Shown: positions 1-6,551, counted from the first letter of the stretch. The stretch is DNA of 10,866 nucleotides from Promethearchaeota archaeon (GCA_030615145.1 JAUWZT010000119.1:1-10866); one strand, 5' to 3'. Notes: a model not told the origin generated them from the sequence alone. Made by a program: numbers and translations.

Positions 1-2
1 TA

Positions 3-368
3 GAAATTATTAATCCGGGAACTCCCGTTGCGGGTCCTTATAACCCGGGTATAAAAGTAGGTAATTTACTATTTATTTCTGGTCAAGGTTCCGCTCAATC
101 TGAGGAAGATATTAAAGAACAAACCTTAACTACTCTCAATAAAATAAAAACAATCATAGAAGCTGGGGGCGGAAAAATTTCGAACATTGTTAATACAACC
201 GTATTTTTAAAAAATATTAACGAATTTAGCGAAATGAACACTGTTTACAAGAATTTTTTTAATGATAATGGCGTTTCAGAATCTTATCCTTCAAGGGCAA
301 CAGTGGAAGTATCGAATTTGCCTTTACATAGCATGTTAATAGAAATAAGTGCAATCGCTGTGTTATAA
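3..368 (+). CDS. RidA/YjgF/UK114 family enamine/imine deaminase, 3' part (5' end outside window)
   Basis: The frame is open from base 3 to a TAA at 366-368 and gives 121 residues, so only a few N-terminal residues are missing (the family is usually 120-130). It begins with NPGTPVAGPYNPGIKVGN and LLFISGQG, the typical RidA opening. Near the end it carries PSRATVEV followed by LIEISAIAV. This matches the family signature: the Arg that binds the substrate carboxylate, and the Glu near the C-terminus that places the catalytic water. Known role: RidA proteins form trimers in the cytosol and hydrolyse reactive 2-aminoacrylate-type enamines and imines made by PLP enzymes. Inference: this suits the PLP enzyme downstream at 1603, although GDPD and a gap separate them. 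The match to the family is clear; the physiological substrate is unknown. Confidence 0.93.
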   Translation, partial: EIINPGTPVAGPYNPGIKVGNLLFISGQGSAQSEEDIKEQTLTTLNKIKTIIEAGGGKISNIVNTTVFLKNINEFSEMNTVYKNFFNDNGVSESYPSRATVEVSNLPLHSMLIEISAIAVL

Positions 369-380
369 CTCAATCTAGTC

Positions 381-390
381 TTTTTTTCTT
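381..390 (+). terminator. Poly-T tract after the RidA gene
   Basis: A run of seven T, then CTT, lies 12 bases after the RidA stop, with no convincing hairpin before it. Archaeal RNA polymerase can stop at bare U tracts, so this is a plausible terminator, but in such AT-rich DNA it could be chance. Confidence 0.35.
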
Positions 391-543
391 TAACCCAGAT
401 ATAAGCCAGATTTAGCTTTATTTTTTTTAGGTATTTCTTCTTCGGTAAAGTGAGCACCTGGACCGACTTGCTAAGAAAACTACAAAACCACCCTGCATTT
501 GATTACGAAGCATATGATTTAGTATCATTGGCCATTGGAACAT
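390..543 (-). pseudogene. Possible decayed C-terminal remnant of an unrecognised gene
   Basis: The 345-bp gap between RidA and GDPD holds no intact gene that I can support. On the reverse strand two adjoining frames look like one protein broken by a +1 shift. The upstream frame (about 543-469) reads MFQWPMILNHMLRNQMQGG then FVVFLA. The next frame (470-393) reads QVGPGAHFTEEEIPKK then NKAKSGLYLG and ends at a TAA (392-390). The second part has the charged, lysine-rich look of a genuine C-terminus. I could not assign a family. The + strand has a competing open frame (450-569, GTG start, 39 residues), so the coding strand is uncertain. Confidence 0.27.
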
Positions 544-640
544 TTTACTTTGGAACTTATTATAAATAATTTACTTTCCTAATTATTTCACTTCCTTTTA
601 TAACAAAACGAGTATGGAATCTTTTAAGATGTAGAGCATA

Positions 641-650
641 CATTTAAATC
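641..650 (+). promoter_or_regulatory. Candidate TATA box for the GDPD-fold gene
   Basis: TTTAAA lies at 643-648 within CATTTAAATC, about 70 bases before the ATG at 714. Transcription starting about 26 bases downstream would give a leader of about 40 nt, long enough to carry the Shine-Dalgarno sequence found there. Confidence 0.3.
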
Positions 651-698
651 TCTTCTTCAAAATCCTATTGGTAACTATAATTAACTATTTTTAAATTA

Positions 699-706
699 AA
701 GGAGGT
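699..706 (+). promoter_or_regulatory. Strong Shine-Dalgarno sequence deciding the GDPD start
   Basis: AAGGAGGT ends 7 bases before the ATG at 714, an ideal spacing. Most other first genes in this window lack such a site, so this one fixes the start with some certainty. Confidence 0.75.
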
Positions 707-713
707 TAAAAAA

Positions 714-1466
714 ATGAATCGTACAATTGTATGGGGTCATAGAGGCGCTGGATTTCGACACCCAGTTGAAAATAGCATGTCATCCTTTAGAAAGGCTGTT
801 GAAATGGGTGTTGACGGGCTTAAAACTGAAGCCCAATTATCCAAAGATGGAGAAGTCATTCTTAGCTTTTATAATCAAGTGAAATTAAATGGCGTGTCTG
901 CAAAAATAAGTGATTTAACCGTAGAAGAGATCAAAAAGGTAAGACTCGAAAATAATGAACAAATTCTTACAATAAGAGAAATTTTTGATGAATTTGGAAA
1001 AAGCGATTTAATATTTAATTTCGACATTAGAGAAGCACCTGTAGGAGTAAAAATTATTGAAGTTGGAGAAGAATTAAGCCTTATTGATAGAATTGAAATC
1101 GCTAAGCCTGCTATAGTATTTACATCTTTAGAGGATTTTTTCAGACCGTTAAGAGAGAAGAATGAAAAAATACATTTCGTAAACTCTGTTTTTGGCGGAT
1201 ATTTTAATATCTCTGAAAAAGATTTAGAATTTGATGTAATGGAAGAATTAAACATTGAAGTTTATAATATACAACATTATAAATCCAGTTTCGAAATATT
1301 TAAGCTTATAAAAGATTCGGGTTATAAATGCTACCTTTGGGGAGTTCTCTTTAAGCATTTCATGGAAAAGTATCTTAAAATGAACTACGACGAAGCTAGA
1401 ATCGATGGAATTTTCACAAATTACCCCGATACGTTACTAAAATTGAGAAATGAAATACAAAGTTAA
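714..1466 (+). CDS. Glycerophosphodiester phosphodiesterase-fold protein with altered active site
   Basis: This 250-residue protein has the length and motif order of the GDPD TIM-barrel family. WGHRGAG (H9, R10) is near the N-terminus, followed by ENS (19-21), SSFRKAVEMGVDG (23-35), LSKDGEVIL (42-50), and RIDGIFTNYPDTLLKL near the C-terminus. GDPDs normally cleave glycerophosphodiesters to glycerol 3-phosphate and an alcohol, using a divalent metal. Here the metal pair normally E-x-D is K37-T-E39, the usual HD pair is F52-Y53, and the usual Glu of the IEIK motif is D104 in FNFDIRE. The first His-Arg pair is kept. Inference: it is either inactive on ordinary substrates or a divergent enzyme or binding protein. 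No signal peptide or membrane segment is seen, so it is probably cytosolic. The start follows AAGGAGGT. The downstream T tract suggests a single-gene transcript. Confidence 0.87.
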   Translation: MNRTIVWGHRGAGFRHPVENSMSSFRKAVEMGVDGLKTEAQLSKDGEVILSFYNQVKLNGVSAKISDLTVEEIKKVRLENNEQILTIREIFDEFGKSDLIFNFDIREAPVGVKIIEVGEELSLIDRIEIAKPAIVFTSLEDFFRPLREKNEKIHFVNSVFGGYFNISEKDLEFDVMEELNIEVYNIQHYKSSFEIFKLIKDSGYKCYLWGVLFKHFMEKYLKMNYDEARIDGIFTNYPDTLLKLRNEIQS

Positions 1467-1475
1467 TTAATTATC

Positions 1476-1486
1476 TTTTTTTTTTT
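1476..1486 (+). terminator. Poly-T terminator after the GDPD gene
   Basis: Eleven T in a row, ten bases after the stop codon, with no hairpin before them. This is a typical archaeal U-tract terminator and separates this gene from the PLP enzyme. Confidence 0.55.
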
Positions 1487-1570
1487 GCTTAAATATTATT
1501 TCAAATTATAGGTTTTGATAGCTAATTCCTTATTAACAAAGTCTAAAAAGTAATTTTCATGTATTATCAA

Positions 1571-1580
1571 TTAATTATTA
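1571..1580 (+). promoter_or_regulatory. Candidate TATA box for the PLP enzyme gene
   Basis: TTAATTATTA is centred about 27 bases before the TTG start at 1603, the spacing expected for a leaderless archaeal message. A weak Shine-Dalgarno-like AAAGGTTGA also occurs before the start, so the leaderless reading is not certain. Confidence 0.3.
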
Positions 1581-1602
1581 AAGTTGAAAGGTTGAAAATT
1601 GA

Positions 1603-2787
1603 TTGATATTATCCACTAGTTATGAGGAATTAAAAGATTTAGTAAAAGATAAAAAATTTCCTATGGTAATCTGCGATCTCGATGCTTTCACTCAGAATTT
1701 AGAAAGGGTTGGGAATTATTTAACGAGAGTTAAAAAAAGTTTAAGATTATGCACTAAATCAGTTAGAGTTCCTGAATTGGTAAATAAAGTTGAAAAAGAA
1801 GATTTTGTTAACGGGATATTTACTTACAATTCAGCTGAAGCTTTGTTTTACGCTGAAAATTATAAAACTAAAGATATTTTGTTGGGTTATCCCACGATGT
1901 CTAAGGCGGATGTTGATGAATTATGCAAAGCAGCTAGCATAGACGGTGTAAGCATTACAGTTATGGTTGATGATATAAAACAGATTAACTTGTTAGAAGA
2001 ATTTGCAGTTAAAAATAAAGTTGAATTTGATACGTTGATTGAAATAGATGTTGCAGACAAATTATTTGGAAGAAATGTTGGCGTTTATAGAAGTCCAATA
2101 AGGGAACCCGAAGCAGTAGTGAAACTGGCACAAATCATAAGTAAAGCAAATAACTTGCATTTTAGAGGAATTATGGGCTACGAAGCTCAAAATGCTAGTA
2201 TAGGCGATGATAAAGCATTGTTTAGATTTGCAAAAAAAAGATCTAGGAAACACGTAAATATTTGGCGCCAAAACTTTGTAGACGCCCTTATTAACGCCGG
2301 GTTTCAACCTGAAGTTGTTAACGGTGGAGGATCGGGATGTTTTCAAGAAACTGCTGCCGAACCCTCTATAACAGAAATTGGTATAGGGTCTTTGCTTTTT
2401 AAATCGCATATCTTCGATACAATTAATTCTTTGAACGAGTTTTTACCATCTCTTTTTTTCGTTATTCAAATTGTTAGAAAACCAAAAGAAAATATTGCAA
2501 CTGCTTTTTCAGGAGGTTATGTAAGTTCTGGAAGCGTAAGAGCATTACCCATCCCTGTTATCCCAAAGAATATAATAACATCTAAAGATGAAGAATTCGG
2601 AGAAGTGCAAACGCCCTTTACTTTCAACCCGAAGCAATTGGATTTAGATCTTGGAGACCCGATATTTTGTAGGTTCGGTAAAGCAGGAGAACCCTTAGAG
2701 CATTTTAATGAAATATATGTTTACAGCAATGGTGAAATTACAGATACATATAAAACCTATAGGGGTTACGGCAAAAGATTTTCATAA
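1603..2787 (+). CDS. Amino acid deaminase/aldolase-type PLP enzyme (fold type III, alanine racemase-like)
   Basis: This 394-residue protein has the alanine racemase N-terminal barrel. FPMVICDLDAF (19-29) is the first strand and helix. LRLCTKSVRVPEL follows, in which K52 is the expected Schiff-base lysine for PLP. Later come RGIMGYEAQ and VVNGGGSGCF, the latter probably gripping the PLP phosphate. The C-terminal part, AFSGGYVSSGSVR, DEEFGEVQTPF, FGKAGEPLEHFNE and TYRGYGKRF, matches the group annotated as amino acid deaminase/aldolase (COG3616, related to D-threonine aldolase). Such enzymes deaminate or retro-aldol cleave D-hydroxy amino acids; the exact substrate is not readable. The start is a TTG at 1603; the next in-frame ATG (residue 21) would cut into the first conserved strand. 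RidA upstream and UxaA-type genes downstream suggest hydroxy- or amino-acid catabolism. It is cytosolic, with no membrane segments. Confidence 0.85.
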   Translation: MILSTSYEELKDLVKDKKFPMVICDLDAFTQNLERVGNYLTRVKKSLRLCTKSVRVPELVNKVEKEDFVNGIFTYNSAEALFYAENYKTKDILLGYPTMSKADVDELCKAASIDGVSITVMVDDIKQINLLEEFAVKNKVEFDTLIEIDVADKLFGRNVGVYRSPIREPEAVVKLAQIISKANNLHFRGIMGYEAQNASIGDDKALFRFAKKRSRKHVNIWRQNFVDALINAGFQPEVVNGGGSGCFQETAAEPSITEIGIGSLLFKSHIFDTINSLNEFLPSLFFVIQIVRKPKENIATAFSGGYVSSGSVRALPIPVIPKNIITSKDEEFGEVQTPFTFNPKQLDLDLGDPIFCRFGKAGEPLEHFNEIYVYSNGEITDTYKTYRGYGKRFS

Positions 2788-2854
2788 AATGAAATAATTA
2801 TAAATTTCCTAAGCCATTATTAAAATCTCAATTTTGAATAAGTTTATTAATAGA

Positions 2855-2862
2855 TTTTATAT
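2855..2862 (+). promoter_or_regulatory. Candidate TATA box for the DUF362 gene
   Basis: TTTTATAT lies about 44 bases before the ATG at 2903, predicting a leader of roughly 18 nt. No Shine-Dalgarno sequence is seen before that ATG. Confidence 0.35.
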
Positions 2863-2902
2863 TAATTTGAATTATCTTTTAAAAAGATAGAGTTTATCCA
2901 AA

Positions 2903-4105
2903 ATGGTAAATAAATCGATAGTATATTGGGCTTCACCGATTGAAGTTCCTTCTTTACAGTATACTGCTGATAATATGTTAACAAATAATCTTGTAAAGAC
3001 TCGACTTATTTTAGATAAAATTTTAGATCATATTAATTCTGGAGATAAAGTGGGAGTAAAAGTTCATGTAGGGGAAGCACATAATACGAGATATGTACGA
3101 CCGGACTATGTACGTGAAGTTGTTAAAGCAATTAAAGCTAAAGGAGGAATTCCTACTCTTATTGAGACTCAGGGATTAGGAGAACATGTTCAACACATTA
3201 GCATAAATGAAGAGTACAAAATAGGAGTTTGGCATCGACGAAATGCAGCAGATCATCTAAAAATTGCTCATCTTCATGGATACACAGAATCAATTACAGG
3301 TGCTCCTCTTGAATTTATTGATGGAGATGAAGGAATTGACAGAAAAATCATCAAAATTGAAGGAATTCAATTCAAAGAAGTTTCTGTAGCTAAAGGTCTT
3401 TTTGAGTATGACAAACTCGTTGTTATCTCTCATTTTAAAGGTCATCCATTGGCTGGTTTTGGAGGAGCATTAAAACAACTTGGAATCGGATGTGTTAGTA
3501 AACACAATAAACATTTAGCCCATTTCAGTAAGGGAGTAATTGTAAATATAAAGAAATGTAATCCTTCAACATGTAAACAAGAATGCGTAGAATCTTGCCC
3601 TATAGGAGCAATTAAGGTAGAAGGGGATTATGCCATAATCGATGCTTTTACATGTTATGGTTGTTTGAATTGTATTCAAAAATGTCCTGTAAAAAGAGCT
3701 ATTAAAGCGCCTTCTTATAATCCGATCAACACATTCGTTGAACATTTTATAGACAATGCTATGGCAGTAGTAAATTATGGGTCTGAGAAAATTCGATACT
3801 TAAATATCGCTATTGATATCCCCGCTCAGTGTGATTGCGTCTCTAATGCGAGTATTCCAGTAGTTCCAGATTTAGGTATTTTTGGATCTTCTGACCCTGT
3901 GGCTGTTGATAAAGCATGTATAGATGCAGAAACTGCAGCTCCAGGACTTCCTTTCCTTAATAAAGAAGAAGAATGGACTAAACCAATTGAGAAGGGTATT
4001 GAAAAATTTAAAGCTTTAAATCCAATCCTCGATACATCTTTAGTATTTGAAGCTGCTGTTAAAAACAAACTTGGAAACACTAATTATGAATTAGTAAAAA
4101 TATAA
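2903..4105 (+). CDS. DUF362 domain protein with two [4Fe-4S] clusters
   Basis: This is a 400-residue iron-sulfur protein of the DUF362 family. The DUF362 core carries KVGVKVHVGE (49-58) and the family hallmark HFKGHPLAGFGGALKQLGIG at about 177-196. A bacterial-type ferredoxin segment follows at about 215-265. One set of cysteines is C219, C224, C228 and C232, spaced slightly unusually as C-x4-C-x3-C-x3-C-P. The other is C251, C254, C257 and C261, the standard C-x2-C-x2-C-x3-CP. The C-terminal part resumes the DUF362 fold with SDPVAVDKACID (330-341). DUF362 proteins are widespread in anaerobes, and their reaction is not established; electron transfer or a reductive step is a fair inference. 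It lies between the PLP enzyme and the UxaA pair but has its own promoter and terminator, so co-operation with them rests on proximity. It has no signal peptide or membrane segment. Confidence 0.9.
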   Translation: MVNKSIVYWASPIEVPSLQYTADNMLTNNLVKTRLILDKILDHINSGDKVGVKVHVGEAHNTRYVRPDYVREVVKAIKAKGGIPTLIETQGLGEHVQHISINEEYKIGVWHRRNAADHLKIAHLHGYTESITGAPLEFIDGDEGIDRKIIKIEGIQFKEVSVAKGLFEYDKLVVISHFKGHPLAGFGGALKQLGIGCVSKHNKHLAHFSKGVIVNIKKCNPSTCKQECVESCPIGAIKVEGDYAIIDAFTCYGCLNCIQKCPVKRAIKAPSYNPINTFVEHFIDNAMAVVNYGSEKIRYLNIAIDIPAQCDCVSNASIPVVPDLGIFGSSDPVAVDKACIDAETAAPGLPFLNKEEEWTKPIEKGIEKFKALNPILDTSLVFEAAVKNKLGNTNYELVKI

Positions 4106-4109
4106 CAGA

Positions 4110-4119
4110 TTTTTTTTTT
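4110..4119 (+). terminator. Poly-T terminator after the DUF362 gene
   Basis: Ten T in a row, five bases after the stop codon, without a hairpin. It separates the DUF362 gene from the UxaA pair. Confidence 0.5.
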
Positions 4120-4157
4120 CTTTAATAATATTATTCTATTAATGAGATCTTATCCTG

Positions 4158-4167
4158 TTATTTAATA
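4158..4167 (+). promoter_or_regulatory. Candidate TATA box for the uxaA-like pair
   Basis: TTATTTAATA is centred about 27 bases before the ATG at 4190, which predicts a leaderless message for the SAF subunit. No Shine-Dalgarno sequence precedes that ATG, in keeping with this. Confidence 0.45.
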
Positions 4168-4189
4168 AGAAAATTGAAGCTACAGTGTT

Positions 4190-4477
4190 ATGACCATAAA
4201 AATGAAGAACTTTATCATTATGAATCCAGATGATAATTGTGCTACTGCTCTCGAAGACATATCAGAAGATTCACAAATTCAAATAAGGGGAAGTTCCATT
4301 AATATCAACCAAAATATTCCAATGGGGCATAAATTCTCACTGAAAGATATTAATAAAGGAAAATTAATAAAGAAATATGGTCAAATTATTGGAATAACTA
4401 CTCAAAATATAAAAACGGGCGATTGGATTCACACACACAATCTAAAAAGTTACTATTTGGAGGTGGCAAAAAAATAA
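4190..4477 (+). CDS. UxaA-family dehydratase small subunit (SAF domain)
   Basis: This 95-residue protein is almost entirely one SAF domain, the N-terminal module of altronate/galactarate dehydratases and of the SuyA subunit of (2R)-sulfolactate sulfo-lyase. Diagnostic segments are NIPMGHKFSLKDINKGKLI (about 42-60, including H47), KKYGQIIGITTQNI (61-74) and the ending GDWIHTHNL (77-85). Known of the family: this domain joins the large UxaA domain to form an iron-dependent hydro-lyase, often as one fused polypeptide. Here it stops at TAA 4475-4477, right after an A7 tract, where the large-subunit frame takes over. The start is ATG 4190, 27 bases after a TATA-like box; ATG 4202 is an alternative. 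The last codons overlay a Shine-Dalgarno sequence for the next gene. The substrate is unknown. Confidence 0.88.
   Translation: MTIKMKNFIIMNPDDNCATALEDISEDSQIQIRGSSININQNIPMGHKFSLKDINKGKLIKKYGQIIGITTQNIKTGDWIHTHNLKSYYLEVAKK
4459..4465 (+). promoter_or_regulatory. Shine-Dalgarno sequence inside the SAF gene, for the large subunit
   Basis: GGAGGTG lies 8 bases before the ATA at 4474, exactly where homology says the large subunit should begin. It lies downstream of the TTG at 4423, so it cannot serve that codon. The site is a strong match in a window where most genes lack one. Confidence 0.6.
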
Positions 4478-4496
4478 CCGAAGAATTCTTTGGTTA
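4468..4496 (+). promoter_or_regulatory. A7 slippery tract followed directly by a hairpin at the SAF/UxaA junction
   Basis: Seven A (4468-4474) are read in the SAF frame as gcA AAA AAA and then the TAA stop, so the heptamer A-AAA-AAA sits in the phase required for -1 slippage. A slip of one base back continues into the large-subunit frame at 4474. Next comes an inverted repeat at 4475-4496: left arm TAACCGAAG, loop AATT, right arm CTTTGGTTA. This gives a 9-bp stem with one G-U pair. The hairpin starts with no spacer after the heptamer, which is closer than in known recoding sites unless the basal A-T pairs open. It may therefore be an initiation-region structure, a recoding signal, or chance. 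Confidence 0.4.
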
Positions 4497-5658
4497 CCCA
4501 AGACCTAAAGGAAAAGTAGGCATTCGTAATAAAGTAGCTGTTATATCTTCAGTAGTATGCGTTAATCACGTCACACAACAAATTGCGAACCAACTTGAAA
4601 ATGCAGTTGCTATAACGCATCCGCTAGGTTGCGGTCAATTTGGTCCGGACTTTAATTATACAGTTCGAACTTTATCTGGTTTAGGGATAAACCCAAATAT
4701 TTATGGGGTTATTGTGGTTGGTTTAGGTTGTGAGAATATCAACAGTAAATTATTGGCAAGAAAAATTAAACAATCAAAAAAACCAGTGGAATTCTTTGAT
4801 GTCCAAGACATTCAAGGAGGAACAACCGCAGCAATAGAAAAAGGCATCAAAATTGGAAAAAAAATGTCAGAAGCTGCAAAAGAATTAAAACGTGAACCGT
4901 TCGACTTCTCTCACCTCGTATTAGGTTTAGAATGTGGGAGTTCTGACTCAATATCGGGAATATCTGCAAATCCTTCTTTGGGAATTGTCTCAGATAAAGT
5001 CGTAAAATTAGGAGGCACATCCATTCTTCCTGAATTTACAGAATGGATAGGTACAGAACATTTGCTAATTGAAAGGGCAGTGAATAAAAATGTAGCTGAA
5101 AAAATCCATTCCACTCTAAATCGATTTATAGAAGGAACTAAAAGACTCGGAATAGATTTCCGAGGAATTCAACCAACACCGGGAAATATAAAGGGTGGAT
5201 TAACTACAATCGAAGAAAAATCATTAGGTACCATCGCCAAAGCAGGAAAGGCACCTATCCAAGGATTATTAGAATATTCGGAAGCCCCAAAAGGAAGGGG
5301 TTTATGGTTAATGATTGAACCGGGATTAGATATAGAATCAATGACGGGTCTTGCAGCTGCGGGAGCACAGGTAATTGTCATGACAACGGGCAGAGGAAGT
5401 CCATGCGGAAATCCTGTAGCTCCGGTAATTAAAGTTTGTGGAAATATTAGGAGTTGTGAGTGGATGGCAGGTAATATCGATATAAACGCAAGTAAAATTT
5501 TTACTGAAAATAAAACAATTGAGGATATTGCAGAAGTTCTATGGGACAAACTAAAATCAACCTGTAATGGGGAAAAAACTTGTGCTGAAATTCTAGGTTT
5601 TAAAGATTTGGCCATTTTGAGAGCAAATACAATCCTCTCAACTATGTATCAGCTATAG
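4474..5658 (+). CDS. UxaA-family dehydratase large subunit (altronate/galactarate dehydratase-like)
   Basis: Family motifs appear in order: FFGYPRPKGKVGIRNKV, HPLGCGQ, NIYGVIVVGLGCE, VLGLECGSSDSISGISANP, then IQPTPGNIKGGLTTIEEKSL, LDIESMTGLAAAGAQ and TTGRGSPCGNPVAPVIKV. Cysteines in GCG, GLGCE and GLECG are likely iron ligands. Members dehydrate sugar acids (altronate, galactarate) or release sulfite from sulfolactate. The usual MDTPG segment is MIEPG here, so the substrate may differ. Start: the open frame extends back to a TTG at 4423, but that codon has no Shine-Dalgarno sequence, would add residues antisensible to the family and would overlap the SAF gene by 55 bases. Homology begins at ITEEFFGY, and a GGAGGTG lies 8 bases before ATA 4474-4476, which overlaps the SAF stop as ATAA. 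I therefore place the start at 4474 (394 residues; 411 from the TTG). Fusion to the SAF subunit by -1 frameshift, or a missing A in the assembly, are alternatives. Confidence 0.87.
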   Translation: MTEEFFGYPRPKGKVGIRNKVAVISSVVCVNHVTQQIANQLENAVAITHPLGCGQFGPDFNYTVRTLSGLGINPNIYGVIVVGLGCENINSKLLARKIKQSKKPVEFFDVQDIQGGTTAAIEKGIKIGKKMSEAAKELKREPFDFSHLVLGLECGSSDSISGISANPSLGIVSDKVVKLGGTSILPEFTEWIGTEHLLIERAVNKNVAEKIHSTLNRFIEGTKRLGIDFRGIQPTPGNIKGGLTTIEEKSLGTIAKAGKAPIQGLLEYSEAPKGRGLWLMIEPGLDIESMTGLAAAGAQVIVMTTGRGSPCGNPVAPVIKVCGNIRSCEWMAGNIDINASKIFTENKTIEDIAEVLWDKLKSTCNGEKTCAEILGFKDLAILRANTILSTMYQL

Positions 5659-5726
5659 ATTTTACATAGAACTAATAATCCTTTTTGAACTTAACATAAA
5701 ATGCATTTAGATTTTTATGAGCTACG

Positions 5727-5759
5727 ATTTTCCAATCGAAAATAAGTAATTTTTTTTTT
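5727..5759 (+). terminator. Hairpin plus T10 terminator after the uxaA-like pair
   Basis: ATTTTC and GAAAAT form a 6-bp stem around CAATC (5727-5743), followed 6 bases later by ten T (5750-5759). It lies about 70-100 bases after the large-subunit stop and is the only hairpin-plus-T arrangement I found downstream of a gene here. Confidence 0.5.
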
Positions 5760-5782
5760 GTAAAGAAAATTTTCCAAAAAAG

Positions 5783-5789
5783 TTTATAA
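5783..5789 (+). promoter_or_regulatory. Candidate TATA box for the wHTH regulator
   Basis: TTTATAA is centred 25 bases before the TTG at 5811 (28 before the in-frame GTG at 5814). This fits a leaderless message starting at one of these codons; no Shine-Dalgarno sequence is seen. Confidence 0.45.
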
Positions 5790-5810
5790 CAATATCTTTT
5801 TTCTGATTAT

Positions 5811-6440
5811 TTGGTGATTTTGATAATAATAAATAAATATCTCTCAGAAAAAGAACTTTCACTAATTTTTAACTTGTTAAAACATCCATTGCGGAGAGGG
5901 ATTCTTAAACAATTATCTAAAAGTCCACAAGCTTACTCACAGATTTTGAAAAATCTTAATATTCCGGAAAGTAGTATTTTAAACTATCATTTAAGAGAAA
6001 TGGACGATTTACTGATTAAAAAAGATGTTAATGGAAAATATATATTAAATGAAATCGGTGAAATTTGTTTGCAACTTATACTTAGAGTCAAGGAAAAAGA
6101 GGATATTCATAGTTTCAATAAACTTCAGCTATTGATAGAAAATTTAAAATCAATAATATTTTTGTTTCAAATAATATTCTTGCCACTCATAGTTTTTTTA
6201 GCATTAGAACTTTACTTGTTAAATATTATTAATTTTTCATCTATTCTTGGAACGTTTGCATCAGGTGCGACTTTTAGTATATTAATATCAACTGGTGTTT
6301 TAAATAAAAAAAAAGAATCTGAGAGCATATCGGTGGATAAATTTGGAAAGAAAGAGAAATTTGGGATGTTTTCCGTGCTATTTACTATTTGGATACTTAC
6401 TTCAATAATAGTTAGTTTATTATTTTATTATTTTAATTAG
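5811..6440 (+). CDS. Winged-helix (ArsR-like) transcription regulator with C-terminal membrane segments
   Basis: This is a protein of about 209 residues. Residues about 12-80 form an archaeal winged helix-turn-helix: LSLIFNLLKHPLRRGILKQL is the first helix pair, QAYSQILKNLNIPESSILNY holds the recognition helix, and HLREMDDLLIKK plus GKYILNEIG form the wing. A short helical linker (about 85-110) follows. Strongly hydrophobic stretches lie at about 113-135, 138-162 and 187-207, so the C-terminal half is probably three membrane helices. Membrane-tethered wHTH proteins are common in archaea, and their ligands are mostly unknown. A lysine-rich, charged loop (about 165-184) separates the second and third helices. 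The gene stands alone, with its own TATA-like box and a terminator before it. Its targets are unknown; the neighbouring dehydratase or redox genes are possible. The start may be TTG 5811 or GTG 5814. Confidence 0.8.
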   Translation: MVILIIINKYLSEKELSLIFNLLKHPLRRGILKQLSKSPQAYSQILKNLNIPESSILNYHLREMDDLLIKKDVNGKYILNEIGEICLQLILRVKEKEDIHSFNKLQLLIENLKSIIFLFQIIFLPLIVFLALELYLLNIINFSSILGTFASGATFSILISTGVLNKKKESESISVDKFGKKEKFGMFSVLFTIWILTSIIVSLLFYYFN

Positions 6441-6551
6441 CTATTCGTTATATTGCGATATAGGATTATTAAATCAAACCAATTTTATATTACTTTAAAT
6501 GTTGATATTGAATCACTGAATTTTGCACCCAAAAATAATCTTATTCTAAAA

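Noticed and set aside
450..569. Small + strand frame with GTG start, 39 residues (ends AIGTFYFGTYYK)
   Set aside because: No Shine-Dalgarno sequence or TATA box at a useful distance, no recognised motif, and a competing reverse-strand reading with better protein character.
4423..4473. TTG start for the UxaA large subunit
   Set aside because: It would overlap the SAF gene by 55 bases, lacks a Shine-Dalgarno sequence and adds 17 residues with no family resemblance; the strong Shine-Dalgarno sequence lies downstream of it.
5169..5615. Long reverse-strand open frame opposite the UxaA large subunit
   Set aside because: It is the shadow of a strongly conserved dehydratase gene and has no protein motif of its own.
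6449..6462. Small inverted repeat TATAT-TGCG-ATATA after the wHTH gene
   Set aside because: Five A/T pairs only, no T tract following it; expected by chance in such AT-rich DNA.
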